A stretch of 64,000 bases of DNA, from the NCBI GenBank assembly GCA_937129385.1, contig CAKZNC010000220.1:96483-160482 (forward strand), read 5' to 3'. The translations under genes were made by a program, and so were the position numbers. A model generated the notes under the pieces. That model worked only from the letters and a program-made list of their open reading frames with translations, did no database searches and was not told where the DNA came from. Shown here piece after piece: positions 39,578 to 49,255 of the stretch (the first letter of the stretch is position 1; each line of letters starts with the position of its first letter). This DNA is from an uncultured Bacteroidota bacterium (lineage in GTDB: Bacteria > Bacteroidota > Bacteroidia > Bacteroidales > GCA-2748055).

Positions 39578-41167
39578 CTATTGAATTACTTTGATATCAC
39601 TTTCAGGAAGTCTTACCCTGATGCCATTGATTCGTATCTCCCTGTTTTTCCTGTATGTTATGGCAATTTCCATGTCTCCTGCCTCATCATATTTTCTCCA
39701 GGTTTTTTCCCTGATTCCTACTTCGTAATATTGTTCCTCTTTAATATCACCATCGGGGTAATAGTAAAATTGCCACTTGTCTGGAAGTCCCTGCAAATAG
39801 TTACCCTTGAAGTGGAGGGATCCATCATTGTAGTAATATAACCATTGCCCCTCTCTTAAACCAATAATATACTTACCCTCTTCACGGTGATCTCCCACAT
39901 GGTATACCCATTCACCATCCTTTTCTCCGGTAATATAATTTCCTGATGAAATGATACTTCCTGTCTCATTGTATTCAACCGCATAACCATCTTCCTTTCC
40001 GTTAAAATAGTTTTCTTCCCTCCATATTGCTCCTGATTCATAATACCATAGCCAAGTACCATTGAACCTGCCATTCAGGAAACCTCCCCGCTGTTCAATA
40101 TTTCCATTCTTAAAATAAAAAGTCCAGCTTCCTGATCTCCTGTTATTTGAATAGGTTCCTTTGGCCCTGAGTTCACCTGTTGCATAGAAATCAATCCAGC
40201 CGCCTCTCCTTTTTCCTTCAAGATCCACGACCCCTTCCGAAATCTTTTCCCCTCTCTGGTTATAAATATATGCGTTAGCAACGGTCCCGGTAGTATCAAA
40301 AAATCGGTGAATACCTATGGGTGTACCGTCCCTGTAACCTCCTGAAAATATGATTCTTCCATCTTCATCATAGGTCCTTTTGAAATCAATGATCTCACGA
40401 GCCTCTTCATCAATTTCTTCGATAACTGCCCCTCTTTCATACCTGAGGGTTTGTAACAATTTTCCATCCGGATCGTATTCCCTATAATATCCATGCAACT
40501 GACCCTCCAGGTAATTCTCCTCTTTTTTTAATGATCCATCCTGATAGAAAGTTTTAAATGTACCTTGTCTGAACCCCTGTTCACTGGTACGGTTGATCCT
40601 CTCCCTGCTGATCAGATAATTGTCTTTATACTGTTTAAGAGTGATAATCGTACTGTCCCTGTCAAATTCTTTTGCATAACCTTCCTTTTTTCCATCCTGG
40701 AAGTAGACAACCTCTTTCAGTTCACCACTTTTATAGTAGTAATAAGAAGTCCCTTCCTTTCTATCATTGATATATAGTTCTTTCGACTGCAGTGTTTTTT
40801 TACCAGGATATTCCGGGTTGTCATAGGCATAAGCATATGTATACCCACTTTTTTTTCCCACCTTGTAGTTAATTACTTCTATAAGTTCACCAGATTGGTT
40901 GTAAAAACTCCAGGTACTGTCAAGTAGAAAATTTTTTCGCTTTCCTTCAGATTTTATTACGCCTGTGACATAATAGGTCTTCCAGTATCCATCAGGCTTT
41001 CCGTTCCTGACATATCCTTCGCTTGAAACCTGACCGTTCGGATAATATATCTTCACCGGACCATCTTTCTCGTCGAGCTGAGCATTAAGATTGACAGAAC
41101 AGATCAAAATTGCTGGAAGTATTGCCTTTGCAATCTTTCGAAACCATATGTGATTTAACGTATTCAA
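39578..41167 (-). CDS. MORN-like / YwqK-type repeat protein
   Basis: Many YxxGxLxxxxxYxxGxxxGxWxxYxxxG repeats; hydrophobic N-terminal signal-like segment. Confidence 0.85.
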   Translation of the reverse strand: MNTLNHIWFRKIAKAILPAILICSVNLNAQLDEKDGPVKIYYPNGQVSSEGYVRNGKPDGYWKTYYVTGVIKSEGKRKNFLLDSTWSFYNQSGELIEVINYKVGKKSGYTYAYAYDNPEYPGKKTLQSKELYINDRKEGTSYYYYKSGELKEVVYFQDGKKEGYAKEFDRDSTIITLKQYKDNYLISRERINRTSEQGFRQGTFKTFYQDGSLKKEENYLEGQLHGYYREYDPDGKLLQTLRYERGAVIEEIDEEAREIIDFKRTYDEDGRIIFSGGYRDGTPIGIHRFFDTTGTVANAYIYNQRGEKISEGVVDLEGKRRGGWIDFYATGELRAKGTYSNNRRSGSWTFYFKNGNIEQRGGFLNGRFNGTWLWYYESGAIWREENYFNGKEDGYAVEYNETGSIISSGNYITGEKDGEWVYHVGDHREEGKYIIGLREGQWLYYYNDGSLHFKGNYLQGLPDKWQFYYYPDGDIKEEQYYEVGIREKTWRKYDEAGDMEIAITYRKNREIRINGIRVRLPESDIKVIQ

Positions 41168-41172
41168 AATAT

Positions 41173-42171
41173 TTAGAGGCCAAGTCGGCCTGATATTTCA
41201 AGCATCTTTTTAATTGAACCAACTGCTTTATTGATCAGTTCCTTTTCCATAACGACTTCAGGTTGTTCATATTTAAGAGAATTATAGATTTTTTCAAGTG
41301 AAATGAGCTTCATAAATTTACAATCATTGCATGCACAGGTAGAATCTTTCGGAGGAGCTGCAATGAATTGTTTATCAGGACTGGCAAGTTTCATCTGATG
41401 CAGGATCCCTGGTTCCGTAGCTACTATATACGCCCTGGATTCGTCTTCCTGAGTAAATTTAAGCAGGGAGGAGGTAGATCCCACGTGATCGGCAACGATC
41501 CTAACCGGCTTTTCACATTCAGGATGCGCAATGATCTTTGCATTGCTATACTCCTTTTTCAATTCCAGAATTCTTTCAAGGCTGAATTCTTCATGTACAT
41601 GGCAAGCACCGTCCCAAATGACCATTTCCCTACCGGTCAGATTATTTATATAATTCCCCAGGTTTCTATCCGGAGCAAATACAATTTTCTGATCCTTTGG
41701 CAAGCTATTTATAATTGCAAAGGCATTGGTAGAGGTAATTACTATATCAGTAAGTGCCTTGATGCGAGCAGATGTATTCACATATGAAACAACGATGTGA
41801 TCGGGATATTTATCCAGGAATTGCTCAAATTGGTCTGGAGGACATGATTCGGCGAGGGAACAACCTGCATTAAGGTCTGGTATGATCACCTTTTTCTCAG
41901 GGGAAAGAATTTTAGCCGTTTCTGCCATGAAATGCACTCCGGCGAATATTATAATATCAGCACTGGTACTTTCTGCTTTTCTTGAAAGATCAAGGCTGTC
42001 GCCAACAAAATCGGCAATGTCCTGAACTTCACTTTCCTGGTAATAATGTGCAAGAATCACAGCATTCTTTTCGTCTCTAAGATTATTTATCTCCTCCACA
42101 AGATTGGTTGAAGGAGGTATATCTGCCTCAACAAATCCTTTATCAATTGTCACTTTATTCACAAGATTCAT
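41173..42171 (-). CDS. nadA: Quinolinate synthase
   Basis: AVILAHYYQESEVQDIADFVGDSLDL, FAGVHFMAETAKILSPEK, PDLNAGCSLAESC, CNDCKFMKLISLEKI. Confidence 0.97.
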   Translation of the reverse strand: MNLVNKVTIDKGFVEADIPPSTNLVEEINNLRDEKNAVILAHYYQESEVQDIADFVGDSLDLSRKAESTSADIIIFAGVHFMAETAKILSPEKKVIIPDLNAGCSLAESCPPDQFEQFLDKYPDHIVVSYVNTSARIKALTDIVITSTNAFAIINSLPKDQKIVFAPDRNLGNYINNLTGREMVIWDGACHVHEEFSLERILELKKEYSNAKIIAHPECEKPVRIVADHVGSTSSLLKFTQEDESRAYIVATEPGILHQMKLASPDKQFIAAPPKDSTCACNDCKFMKLISLEKIYNSLKYEQPEVVMEKELINKAVGSIKKMLEISGRLGL

Positions 42172-42624
42172 AAGAACAATAATATTATAATAATTAATTC
42201 AAATATCTATAATGATGATGATATGCGGTTAACATTGTTAAAAAAGATTATAATTATATTCATATCACCGGTTCTTCAACAACAAATAACAAACAGTTAA
42301 CAATTGTTTTTTACAATCTGTTTTGATTTCCTGTAATTTAGAGAAACGCATCATGGTTTGTTAATAGTGCATTGTTTAAAAATGTTTAATGATCTGAGCG
42401 TTGATAACTGTGTATAGAACGTTTAATTTTTATCTAAAAAGCGACGGGTTTTTTTCTTGGCTTTGATATAAAATTGTATAAGGTGAAACTGAATGTAAAA
42501 AAGCAAGAATATTTTTTGATTCGCTATAAAAAGCAATTAACAACAAATTAACACTATTTTTGTTAAAAATTTTCTTCGTCGTTGTAACGGGAATATATTT
42601 ACTACTTTAACAAAAAGATCATTC
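42172..42624. other. AT-rich divergent intergenic region with TTAACA/TGTTAA repeats; candidate origin or regulatory region
   Basis: Eight TTAACA/TGTTAA hexamers between 42229 and 42612; palindromes TTAACATTGTTAA (42229-42241) and AACAATTGTT (42299-42308); DnaA-box-like CTATACACA on minus strand (42409-42417). Confidence 0.4.
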
Positions 42625-43065
42625 ATGAAAACACCTTCTCAGATTGCGATGACCAGTGATCATGCAGGGTACGAAATGAAGCAGCAGTTAAGAAAGCATC
42701 TTGAAAGCAAAGGTATCAAAGTTATCGATATTGGTACTTATAGACCGGACGCTGTGGATTACCCTGATTATGGTCATCAGTTAGGAGAGAAGATAGGAAA
42801 GGGAGAATATCCCATGGGAATATCAATCTGTGGAACCGGAAATGGGATCAACATGACAACCAATAAGCATACAGGCGTTCGGGGAGCCATTTGTTGGAGT
42901 GGGGAGATCGCTGAAATGGCGAGAAAACACAATGACGCCAATATATGTTCCCTGGCGGCCAGGTATACAGATTTAGATTTGGCAAAGCATATCGTTGATA
43001 TATTTGTCAGTACAGGTTTTGAAGGGGGACGACACGAAAGAAGAATCAGGAAAATAGATTTATAG
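42625..43065 (+). CDS. rpiB: Ribose 5-phosphate isomerase B
   Basis: SDHAGYEMKQQL, IDIGTY, VDYPDYGHQLGEKI, GICGTGNGI-like, GVRGAICW, EGGRHERRI. Confidence 0.95.
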   Translation: MKTPSQIAMTSDHAGYEMKQQLRKHLESKGIKVIDIGTYRPDAVDYPDYGHQLGEKIGKGEYPMGISICGTGNGINMTTNKHTGVRGAICWSGEIAEMARKHNDANICSLAARYTDLDLAKHIVDIFVSTGFEGGRHERRIRKIDL

Positions 43066-43068
43066 CTT

Positions 43069-43500
43069 ATGTTATCCAATACGTGTAAGTATGCGATCAG
43101 GGCCGTGGTCTACCTGTCGGTATATTCCTCGGCCAGTAAAAAGATTGGGATCAAGGAGATATCACAAAAACTTGAACTCCCCTCACCTTTTCTTGGCAAG
43201 ATACTTCAGTCACTTGCCAGGAACAAGTTATTGATTTCCACAAAAGGGCCACACGGAGGCTTTGGGTTGGGCAGGGCATCAGAAGACATCTCCCTGATGG
43301 ATATAGTTGAGATTGTTGACGGTCCGGACATCTTTGAAACCTGTCTTGTCAGGACCACCATTTGCTCTGATGAAGAACCCTGTGGTATTCATGACAATAT
43401 CACCGGAATGAGAAAGGAATTAAAACAATTCTTCATCGATCAGACCATCGACGACCTGGCCTCTGAATTCAAAAGAGACAGAAAAAGGATCAGGATCTGA
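43069..43500 (+). CDS. Rrf2 family transcriptional regulator
   Basis: CKYAIRAVVYLSVYSS, KEISQKLELPSPFLGKILQSL, KGPHGGFGL; Cys cluster CLVRTTICSDEEPC. Confidence 0.93.
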   Translation: MLSNTCKYAIRAVVYLSVYSSASKKIGIKEISQKLELPSPFLGKILQSLARNKLLISTKGPHGGFGLGRASEDISLMDIVEIVDGPDIFETCLVRTTICSDEEPCGIHDNITGMRKELKQFFIDQTIDDLASEFKRDRKRIRI

Positions 43501-43870
43501 ATCTCCTGATTATCAACACAACAATTAGTCCGAACAGGATTCCGGCCAGGTTTGCAAAAACATCGAGCAACTCACCAGACCGTGAGGAGATGAAATAGTA
43601 CTGAACCATTTCAATCACAACAGAATAGGCAAGTATTGCTGTGAGGATCAGCACGAGCGATCCCACCGAAACCCTTCCTGACCCGGAGTATTCCCTCAGT
43701 ACGACAACGGTAAACACCAGGTACATGAGACCATGAACCAGTTTATCGATGCCCGGGAAAAAGAATGATGGTTGATCATGGCCGAGGTCAGCCGGCAAAA
43801 TGCTCAGGACAAGGATAATGATTGCCAGGCCGGCTGACAAAATCGTTCCCCCTCTTTTTTTTATATCCAT
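43490..43870 (-). CDS. VanZ-like family membrane protein
   Basis: FPGIDKLVHGLMYLVFTVVVL, VIEMVQYYFISSRSGELLDVFANLAGILFG. Confidence 0.88.
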   Translation of the reverse strand: MDIKKRGGTILSAGLAIIILVLSILPADLGHDQPSFFFPGIDKLVHGLMYLVFTVVVLREYSGSGRVSVGSLVLILTAILAYSVVIEMVQYYFISSRSGELLDVFANLAGILFGLIVVLIIRRFRS

Positions 43871-43948
43871 GCAGGTTGAATTGATTGTAAAGTTAGAAAT
43901 TCTTAAATTCCAAAGCTTTGTATTGCAAAAATAATACCTTGCCGCTGA

Positions 43949-46900
43949 ATGAAAAGCAGGAACGATCTTAATTCGCTGTTAGAGAAGCTCAGGGCTGAAA
44001 AGGCAGATACCTGGTTTGACCTGGGTTTATTTATAGACCGGTTCAGGGAGGAGCACGCGCTAAGGGAAGAGGGATTTGGCGGCACTTATGAAGACTTCAG
44101 CAGGGAGATCAAAAAGGGGGGTATAGGATTCATCACCTTTCATTTCATGGTAGATGGCGTAACGGTGGAGGTGGGAAAATATGCCCACCTTTTTGAGCGG
44201 CTGTATCCGGGCATATTCATTCATTACATTGGCGGGAAATTCAGGAACAGATCAGAGACCCTGATCAATCCACAGTACAGGAAATACCAGATTCCTGAAC
44301 TTGCAGGTTTTGATGAGTGGGATCTGTATGAGGCTTTTTTCAAGACCCAGCTGGAACGGGGAAGCAGACAATACAATCAACTGGTCGGCAAATTCTGGAA
44401 CCAAACTCTTCAACTGGTCGAAAAGATCGGGACATATATAGAGGAAGAGGGCATCAGCATCCTGTACGTCATCAATGTTTGTTCGAATCCGGGGAACGTG
44501 TCTGCCGCCCTGTCCCTGGTTTTGCTTTCAGAGTTTTTATCCATTCCCGTGATCAACAACAACCATGATTTCTATTTTGAAGGGGGGAACAGTCGTTTCG
44601 ACCGGGAATCAAAGAACCTTAAAAAGGGACCCCGCGATTTCTTTTTCACAAACGCACATCTCGGGGAGCTTTTCTCTATCATTGAAACCATCTATCCATG
44701 GGAATCAAATTTGTGGATGAATGTCAATATCAACCGATCACAAAGTAATCAACTGATCCGTTACAAAGGGCACAATCCGGCCAGGGTAGCAGAGATAGGA
44801 ACAGCCGTTGATACTTCAGTCTACACCAAAAATGACAAAAGGAGGAACATCAATGCTTTTCTCCAGTTTGAGCATATTTTAAGCAGGTACGGGGACCAGC
44901 TGACATGTTTTTCGGTTGAGGATGTGGAAAAAAGAGAATTGGTATCAGAGAAAGACCAGGTTCCCATATTGATTGGTAAACAGACGGGTCGTGTTGAAAG
45001 ATTTAGTTCGGAGAACATTATTTTCCTGCAACCAACGAGAATCATCTCAAGGAAAAGGATAGAGCTGGGCATTAGCTTAATTATGAAGTTGCTTGAAAAC
45101 AGGGAGATGAGAACAAGGATGAACAGCACTCCAAACCTGAAGATCACTTTACTGATCAGCGGCCCGATTGCTACCGGCCACCACCCCTATTTTCTCGAGT
45201 TGATAAGGGCTTACGACCTGCTGATGAATGAAGTTCCGGCAGAATTCCGGAACAGGGTCTACCTGGCCCTGCTGATGGGAGAAATCGACCAACAATCTTT
45301 TATAGAGCGTTATGATGCACCAATCAGCATCCCGGATCTTTATAATATTGCTTCATTGATTCTGCTTCCAAGCAAGACCGAGGGAAGGGGGTTGCCGATT
45401 ATTGAAGCGACTGCTTGTGGAACCCCAATCTTCTGCTGCAGGTATGAACCCGAAGCAGTTTATTCTGAAGTGGTCGGCGAGCACCTCGGGGAAGACGACC
45501 GTTTAAGGGTCCAGGAATTCAGGGGTAAAAAAATCAGCAAGCGTATCGTATCAGATATCATTGAAAGGGTATTTTTCCCACACAAATATGCAGAAGACAC
45601 CAGGCACAATATCAGGACGGTTCAAAAAAGGTACAGCCTTGAAGCCCTCAGCAGGAATATCAGTTCGATCGTTCAAAAACTTCATGCACAACTTCAGCCG
45701 GAATTTTACGAAGCAGGGGAGGCCAAAAAAGCATTTATGGATTATGCAGAGATGATGGTTGCAGAGGACAACAATATTCATTCACTGCTTCATGAAGAAA
45801 ACAGGCAGTATTTGCCAGGATACGGGAAGCTCTCTTTCATGCTGTATTTAAAATCACTGATCGATCCGAGTTTTTTCAGGATCGAACAACAGCGGGTGCG
45901 GGGGAGCGTTTTCTATTTTGCCCGGGAAATTCTTCACAATGATCCTGAGATTGAAAACATTCCGGAAGAGAAGATCGAACAATTTTATCGTGCGGTAGAC
46001 AGGGTCTTTTTTATCACGAACGGTAACCAGGAGGTCCTCCATGATCATTCCATGTCATACCGCCACAGGAACAGACGCAGTTATTTGTATCAACAGTATA
46101 CCTTCCAGGAACTTACCGGCGTTGTAAACCTGCTTTACATGCGGATTGTTCAGCCGGCACCTCATGTAAAAATCGACCTCAGCCCACAGTTTTTTACAGA
46201 CTGGAACCTGGCTCTTTTACAGCTCTCAACAAGCAATTACCTGGCCATTGATAACAGGAAATTACTCATAGAAAAGTTAAAGGCAAATTTGCCCATCGCA
46301 TATTTTCCCGGGGAGTTCATCATGTATGAGCTGGAGTTCTTTGCATTGCAGGCAATTCGTTCCCGCCTTGATCTGCCTATAGAGAAGGAGCTTACGCGAG
46401 ACATTCTTGAAAGGAGGCATCAAAATATTGCTCCTGTTTATATTTTTGCACAGAAAAATAAGTTGGGGAAGCAGCTGAACCGCAGGGAAATTGAGAACTA
46501 CATTGAAAACGGCAGGTCAGAAGAATTAAGAATATTGCATGCATACCGGCTGATTCGGATCATACAAACCAATCAATTGTGTGTTGGAATCCACTTTTAT
46601 CAACTTGGAGCAAATGCAATTTCAACTTTGGTTGACATAGCACTACAGGGAGGATTCCTGCTGACCAACAGGAGACATGCGGCCCTGATGACAGATATTG
46701 TAAATATCGACAGGTTTCACATTGGGCGGGTGAGGGGAGAACTCGCGGCAAACATCATGGGAATTCCGCCCGAAGCAGGATATATTCAGTATGTACCGGC
46801 CGGACTCAGGGCAACGATCGCCTACCCGACTCCAGTGCAGACTGCACTTGACCTGGACAGGGCACTTCATAGCGAGCAATATCAGAAATTGAAGACGTCT

Positions 46901-48115
46901 ATGGGTGAGAGGAAATTACGGGAGAAATTACGGGAGGATGCTGAAAACAAAGGAACTCCCGTATTCAGGCTTCTGGAAAAATTAAACAGTCAGGAACCGG
47001 GGTCATCCACCGTATCTCACGAACATATTTGCGGAAAGTATGCCGATGGAAATCCATATAATGGGGTGTATGCAATGATTCATCCCGGAGAAGAAAAATG
47101 GGAATTCAGTGTTGCACAATCCGGGAATGGTACGCAGACGGTTTCATCGCTGGCGGGGAAATTTGAAAAGGAGACGGGAAAAAGTGTAAGGATCGCCTGG
47201 AATGGTGGATATATCCTCAACGCCGAGCTTGTGGGTAAGCTTGGAATGCCGGAATCATATATTGGTTCACCACTCGGACTCCTGGTAAGGGACGGAACCT
47301 GTCTTTGCCCGCCTCTTTTTAACAAGGCTGCATTTTTGATTGATAGTGAAGGTCGTTTATCTATCCGGCGGGTCAATTGCCGATCGGGACTTGTCATCAC
47401 GGCTGGTCACTCGAAGATCTCATTCGCTGCGACGGATTACAATACAGCCCATCCGCGGGAAGGCAAGCCTGCCTATTATGATCTGATGTATACTGAAGAG
47501 ATCCCTTTAAAAGGAAGAGTTTTAGTGAGGCTGTCCGGTCGCAGGGTAATGGAAATTTTACACAACAGTGGTGTCATGCCTAAGGAGATCGTACCGGTTG
47601 GACTTACCTTTTCGATCCCGGAGGAAAAGGTTCCCGACGACCTCATTGAGGGCACGGAGGTGAAGATCGAGATCAAGGGATTGAAAGGAGTACAGCAAGC
47701 AGTTGAAGCGGGTCCGCTTTTATTGAAGGAGGGAAAGCCGGTGATCGACATGGAGAAAGAGGGCTGGACCTCTTGTCATTCAATCGAGACCCAGGCAGCC
47801 AGACTGGATTACATGGATATGAGGGGACCGAAAATTGCCGTGGGACTCAACGAACAGGGAACCCTGGTGGTGCTTGCCATTCATGGAAGGATCAGGGAAT
47901 CGGTGGGTGCTACCCATACGGATATGGCCAGAATTTTAGCAAAACACGGCATGGATGTTGCCATGGGGTTCGATCCCGGCGGAAGCAGCACCCTGTATGT
48001 CGATGGAATAACTTTGAATATATCGCCCTACAACAGCAATTATGAATACAATGTTTATGCATTGCCTCCCGAACCCAGGGCAGTCTCAAATGCAATCCTT
48101 GGAACATTAAAATAG
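43949..48115 (+). CDS. GT4-like glycosyltransferase fused to a C-terminal phosphodiester glycosidase (NAGPA/DUF2233-like) domain
   Basis: N-terminal GT4-type motifs (PTRIISRKRIELGISLI, LLPSKTEGRGLPIIEATACGTPIFCC); C-terminal NGGYI, GSPLGLLVRDG, ATHTDMARILAKHGMDVAMGFDPGGSSTLYVDG; no signal peptide. Confidence 0.8.
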   Translation: MKSRNDLNSLLEKLRAEKADTWFDLGLFIDRFREEHALREEGFGGTYEDFSREIKKGGIGFITFHFMVDGVTVEVGKYAHLFERLYPGIFIHYIGGKFRNRSETLINPQYRKYQIPELAGFDEWDLYEAFFKTQLERGSRQYNQLVGKFWNQTLQLVEKIGTYIEEEGISILYVINVCSNPGNVSAALSLVLLSEFLSIPVINNNHDFYFEGGNSRFDRESKNLKKGPRDFFFTNAHLGELFSIIETIYPWESNLWMNVNINRSQSNQLIRYKGHNPARVAEIGTAVDTSVYTKNDKRRNINAFLQFEHILSRYGDQLTCFSVEDVEKRELVSEKDQVPILIGKQTGRVERFSSENIIFLQPTRIISRKRIELGISLIMKLLENREMRTRMNSTPNLKITLLISGPIATGHHPYFLELIRAYDLLMNEVPAEFRNRVYLALLMGEIDQQSFIERYDAPISIPDLYNIASLILLPSKTEGRGLPIIEATACGTPIFCCRYEPEAVYSEVVGEHLGEDDRLRVQEFRGKKISKRIVSDIIERVFFPHKYAEDTRHNIRTVQKRYSLEALSRNISSIVQKLHAQLQPEFYEAGEAKKAFMDYAEMMVAEDNNIHSLLHEENRQYLPGYGKLSFMLYLKSLIDPSFFRIEQQRVRGSVFYFAREILHNDPEIENIPEEKIEQFYRAVDRVFFITNGNQEVLHDHSMSYRHRNRRSYLYQQYTFQELTGVVNLLYMRIVQPAPHVKIDLSPQFFTDWNLALLQLSTSNYLAIDNRKLLIEKLKANLPIAYFPGEFIMYELEFFALQAIRSRLDLPIEKELTRDILERRHQNIAPVYIFAQKNKLGKQLNRREIENYIENGRSEELRILHAYRLIRIIQTNQLCVGIHFYQLGANAISTLVDIALQGGFLLTNRRHAALMTDIVNIDRFHIGRVRGELAANIMGIPPEAGYIQYVPAGLRATIAYPTPVQTALDLDRALHSEQYQKLKTSMGERKLREKLREDAENKGTPVFRLLEKLNSQEPGSSTVSHEHICGKYADGNPYNGVYAMIHPGEEKWEFSVAQSGNGTQTVSSLAGKFEKETGKSVRIAWNGGYILNAELVGKLGMPESYIGSPLGLLVRDGTCLCPPLFNKAAFLIDSEGRLSIRRVNCRSGLVITAGHSKISFAATDYNTAHPREGKPAYYDLMYTEEIPLKGRVLVRLSGRRVMEILHNSGVMPKEIVPVGLTFSIPEEKVPDDLIEGTEVKIEIKGLKGVQQAVEAGPLLLKEGKPVIDMEKEGWTSCHSIETQAARLDYMDMRGPKIAVGLNEQGTLVVLAIHGRIRESVGATHTDMARILAKHGMDVAMGFDPGGSSTLYVDGITLNISPYNSNYEYNVYALPPEPRAVSNAILGTLK

Positions 48116-48122
48116 CGGGAAG

Positions 48123-49253
48123 GTGGCTGGAATATATATACACGTACCATTTTGCAGAAAGGCATGTCATTATTGTGACTTTTACTTCACCGTAAGTCTG
48201 AAATATATTGATGATTATGTTGAGGCTCTTCTTGCCGAATTCTTGATCCGAAAAAAGGAAGGAGAAAACACGCCTGTAAAAACGATCTATCTTGGTGGAG
48301 GGACCCCATCGGTGCTGGAAAAGGATCACCTTTCCAGGATACTTGATCAGATCTCCGGAGTGTTTGGAATCGACGATGGAGCAGAATTGACCATTGAGGC
48401 AAATCCGGATGACCTCGAACGCCCGTATCTTATTGATCTTCGCGAGTTGGGATTCCGGAGGCTAAGCATAGGTGTTCAGTCGTTCCACCAATCTGACCTG
48501 GAACTGATGAACCGCTCCCATTCGGCCGAGCAATCATCAAGGAGTATTTTACAGGCCAAAGAGGCCGGAATTGACAATATCAATATGGACCTGATCTATG
48601 GCTTGCCAGGACTCTCCCAGAAAGGATGGGAAAAGAACCTCAAAACAACCATGGAACTTCCGGTGAATCATATTTCGGCTTATCATCTTACCTATGAGCC
48701 CAGAACAGTTTTTCACCACTGGAGAAAGAAGGGAAGACTGACAGAACTGCCTGAAGATACAAGTATCGAACAATACATGCTACTCAGGGAGATTACAGCT
48801 GTACATGGTTTTGAGCACTATGAGATTTCAAACTTTGCGCTACCGGGATTTCGTTCTGAACACAACAGCACCTACTGGTCGGGACAAGCATACCTTGGAT
48901 TCGGACCCTCAGCACACTCCTTTATGGGGAATGAGCGAAGATGGAACGTGGCTTCCCTGGGAAAGTACATTCAGAATATAAAGGACGGATCCCCAATGCA
49001 TGAATCAGAACAGCTCTCCATAGCGGATCAGTATAATGAAACACTGATAACATCCTTAAGGACCGACAGGGGAGTGGATCTTCAAATCATCCGGGAAAGA
49101 TATGGAGAAGATGCAAAGCAGGATCTCCTGGAAAGGGCCACGGTTTATATACAGCGGGAAGAGATGAAAAGGGAAGAAGATATTCTGAAAATGACGCCGG
49201 AGGGATGGTTGCGGTCAGACCTGATCATTTCCAACCTGATGATTGATGAATGA
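48123..49253 (+). CDS. hemW: Radical SAM heme chaperone / coproporphyrinogen-III oxidase-like
   Basis: GTG start; GIYIHVPFCRKACHYCDFYFT, IYLGGGTPSVL, SIGVQSFHQSDLELMNRSH. Confidence 0.93.
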   Translation: MAGIYIHVPFCRKACHYCDFYFTVSLKYIDDYVEALLAEFLIRKKEGENTPVKTIYLGGGTPSVLEKDHLSRILDQISGVFGIDDGAELTIEANPDDLERPYLIDLRELGFRRLSIGVQSFHQSDLELMNRSHSAEQSSRSILQAKEAGIDNINMDLIYGLPGLSQKGWEKNLKTTMELPVNHISAYHLTYEPRTVFHHWRKKGRLTELPEDTSIEQYMLLREITAVHGFEHYEISNFALPGFRSEHNSTYWSGQAYLGFGPSAHSFMGNERRWNVASLGKYIQNIKDGSPMHESEQLSIADQYNETLITSLRTDRGVDLQIIRERYGEDAKQDLLERATVYIQREEMKREEDILKMTPEGWLRSDLIISNLMIDE

Positions 49254-49255
49254 GT

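Noticed and set aside
39578-41167. Toxin-antitoxin system label for the YwqK-like protein
   Set aside because: No toxin gene adjacent; neighbours are nadA and ruvB
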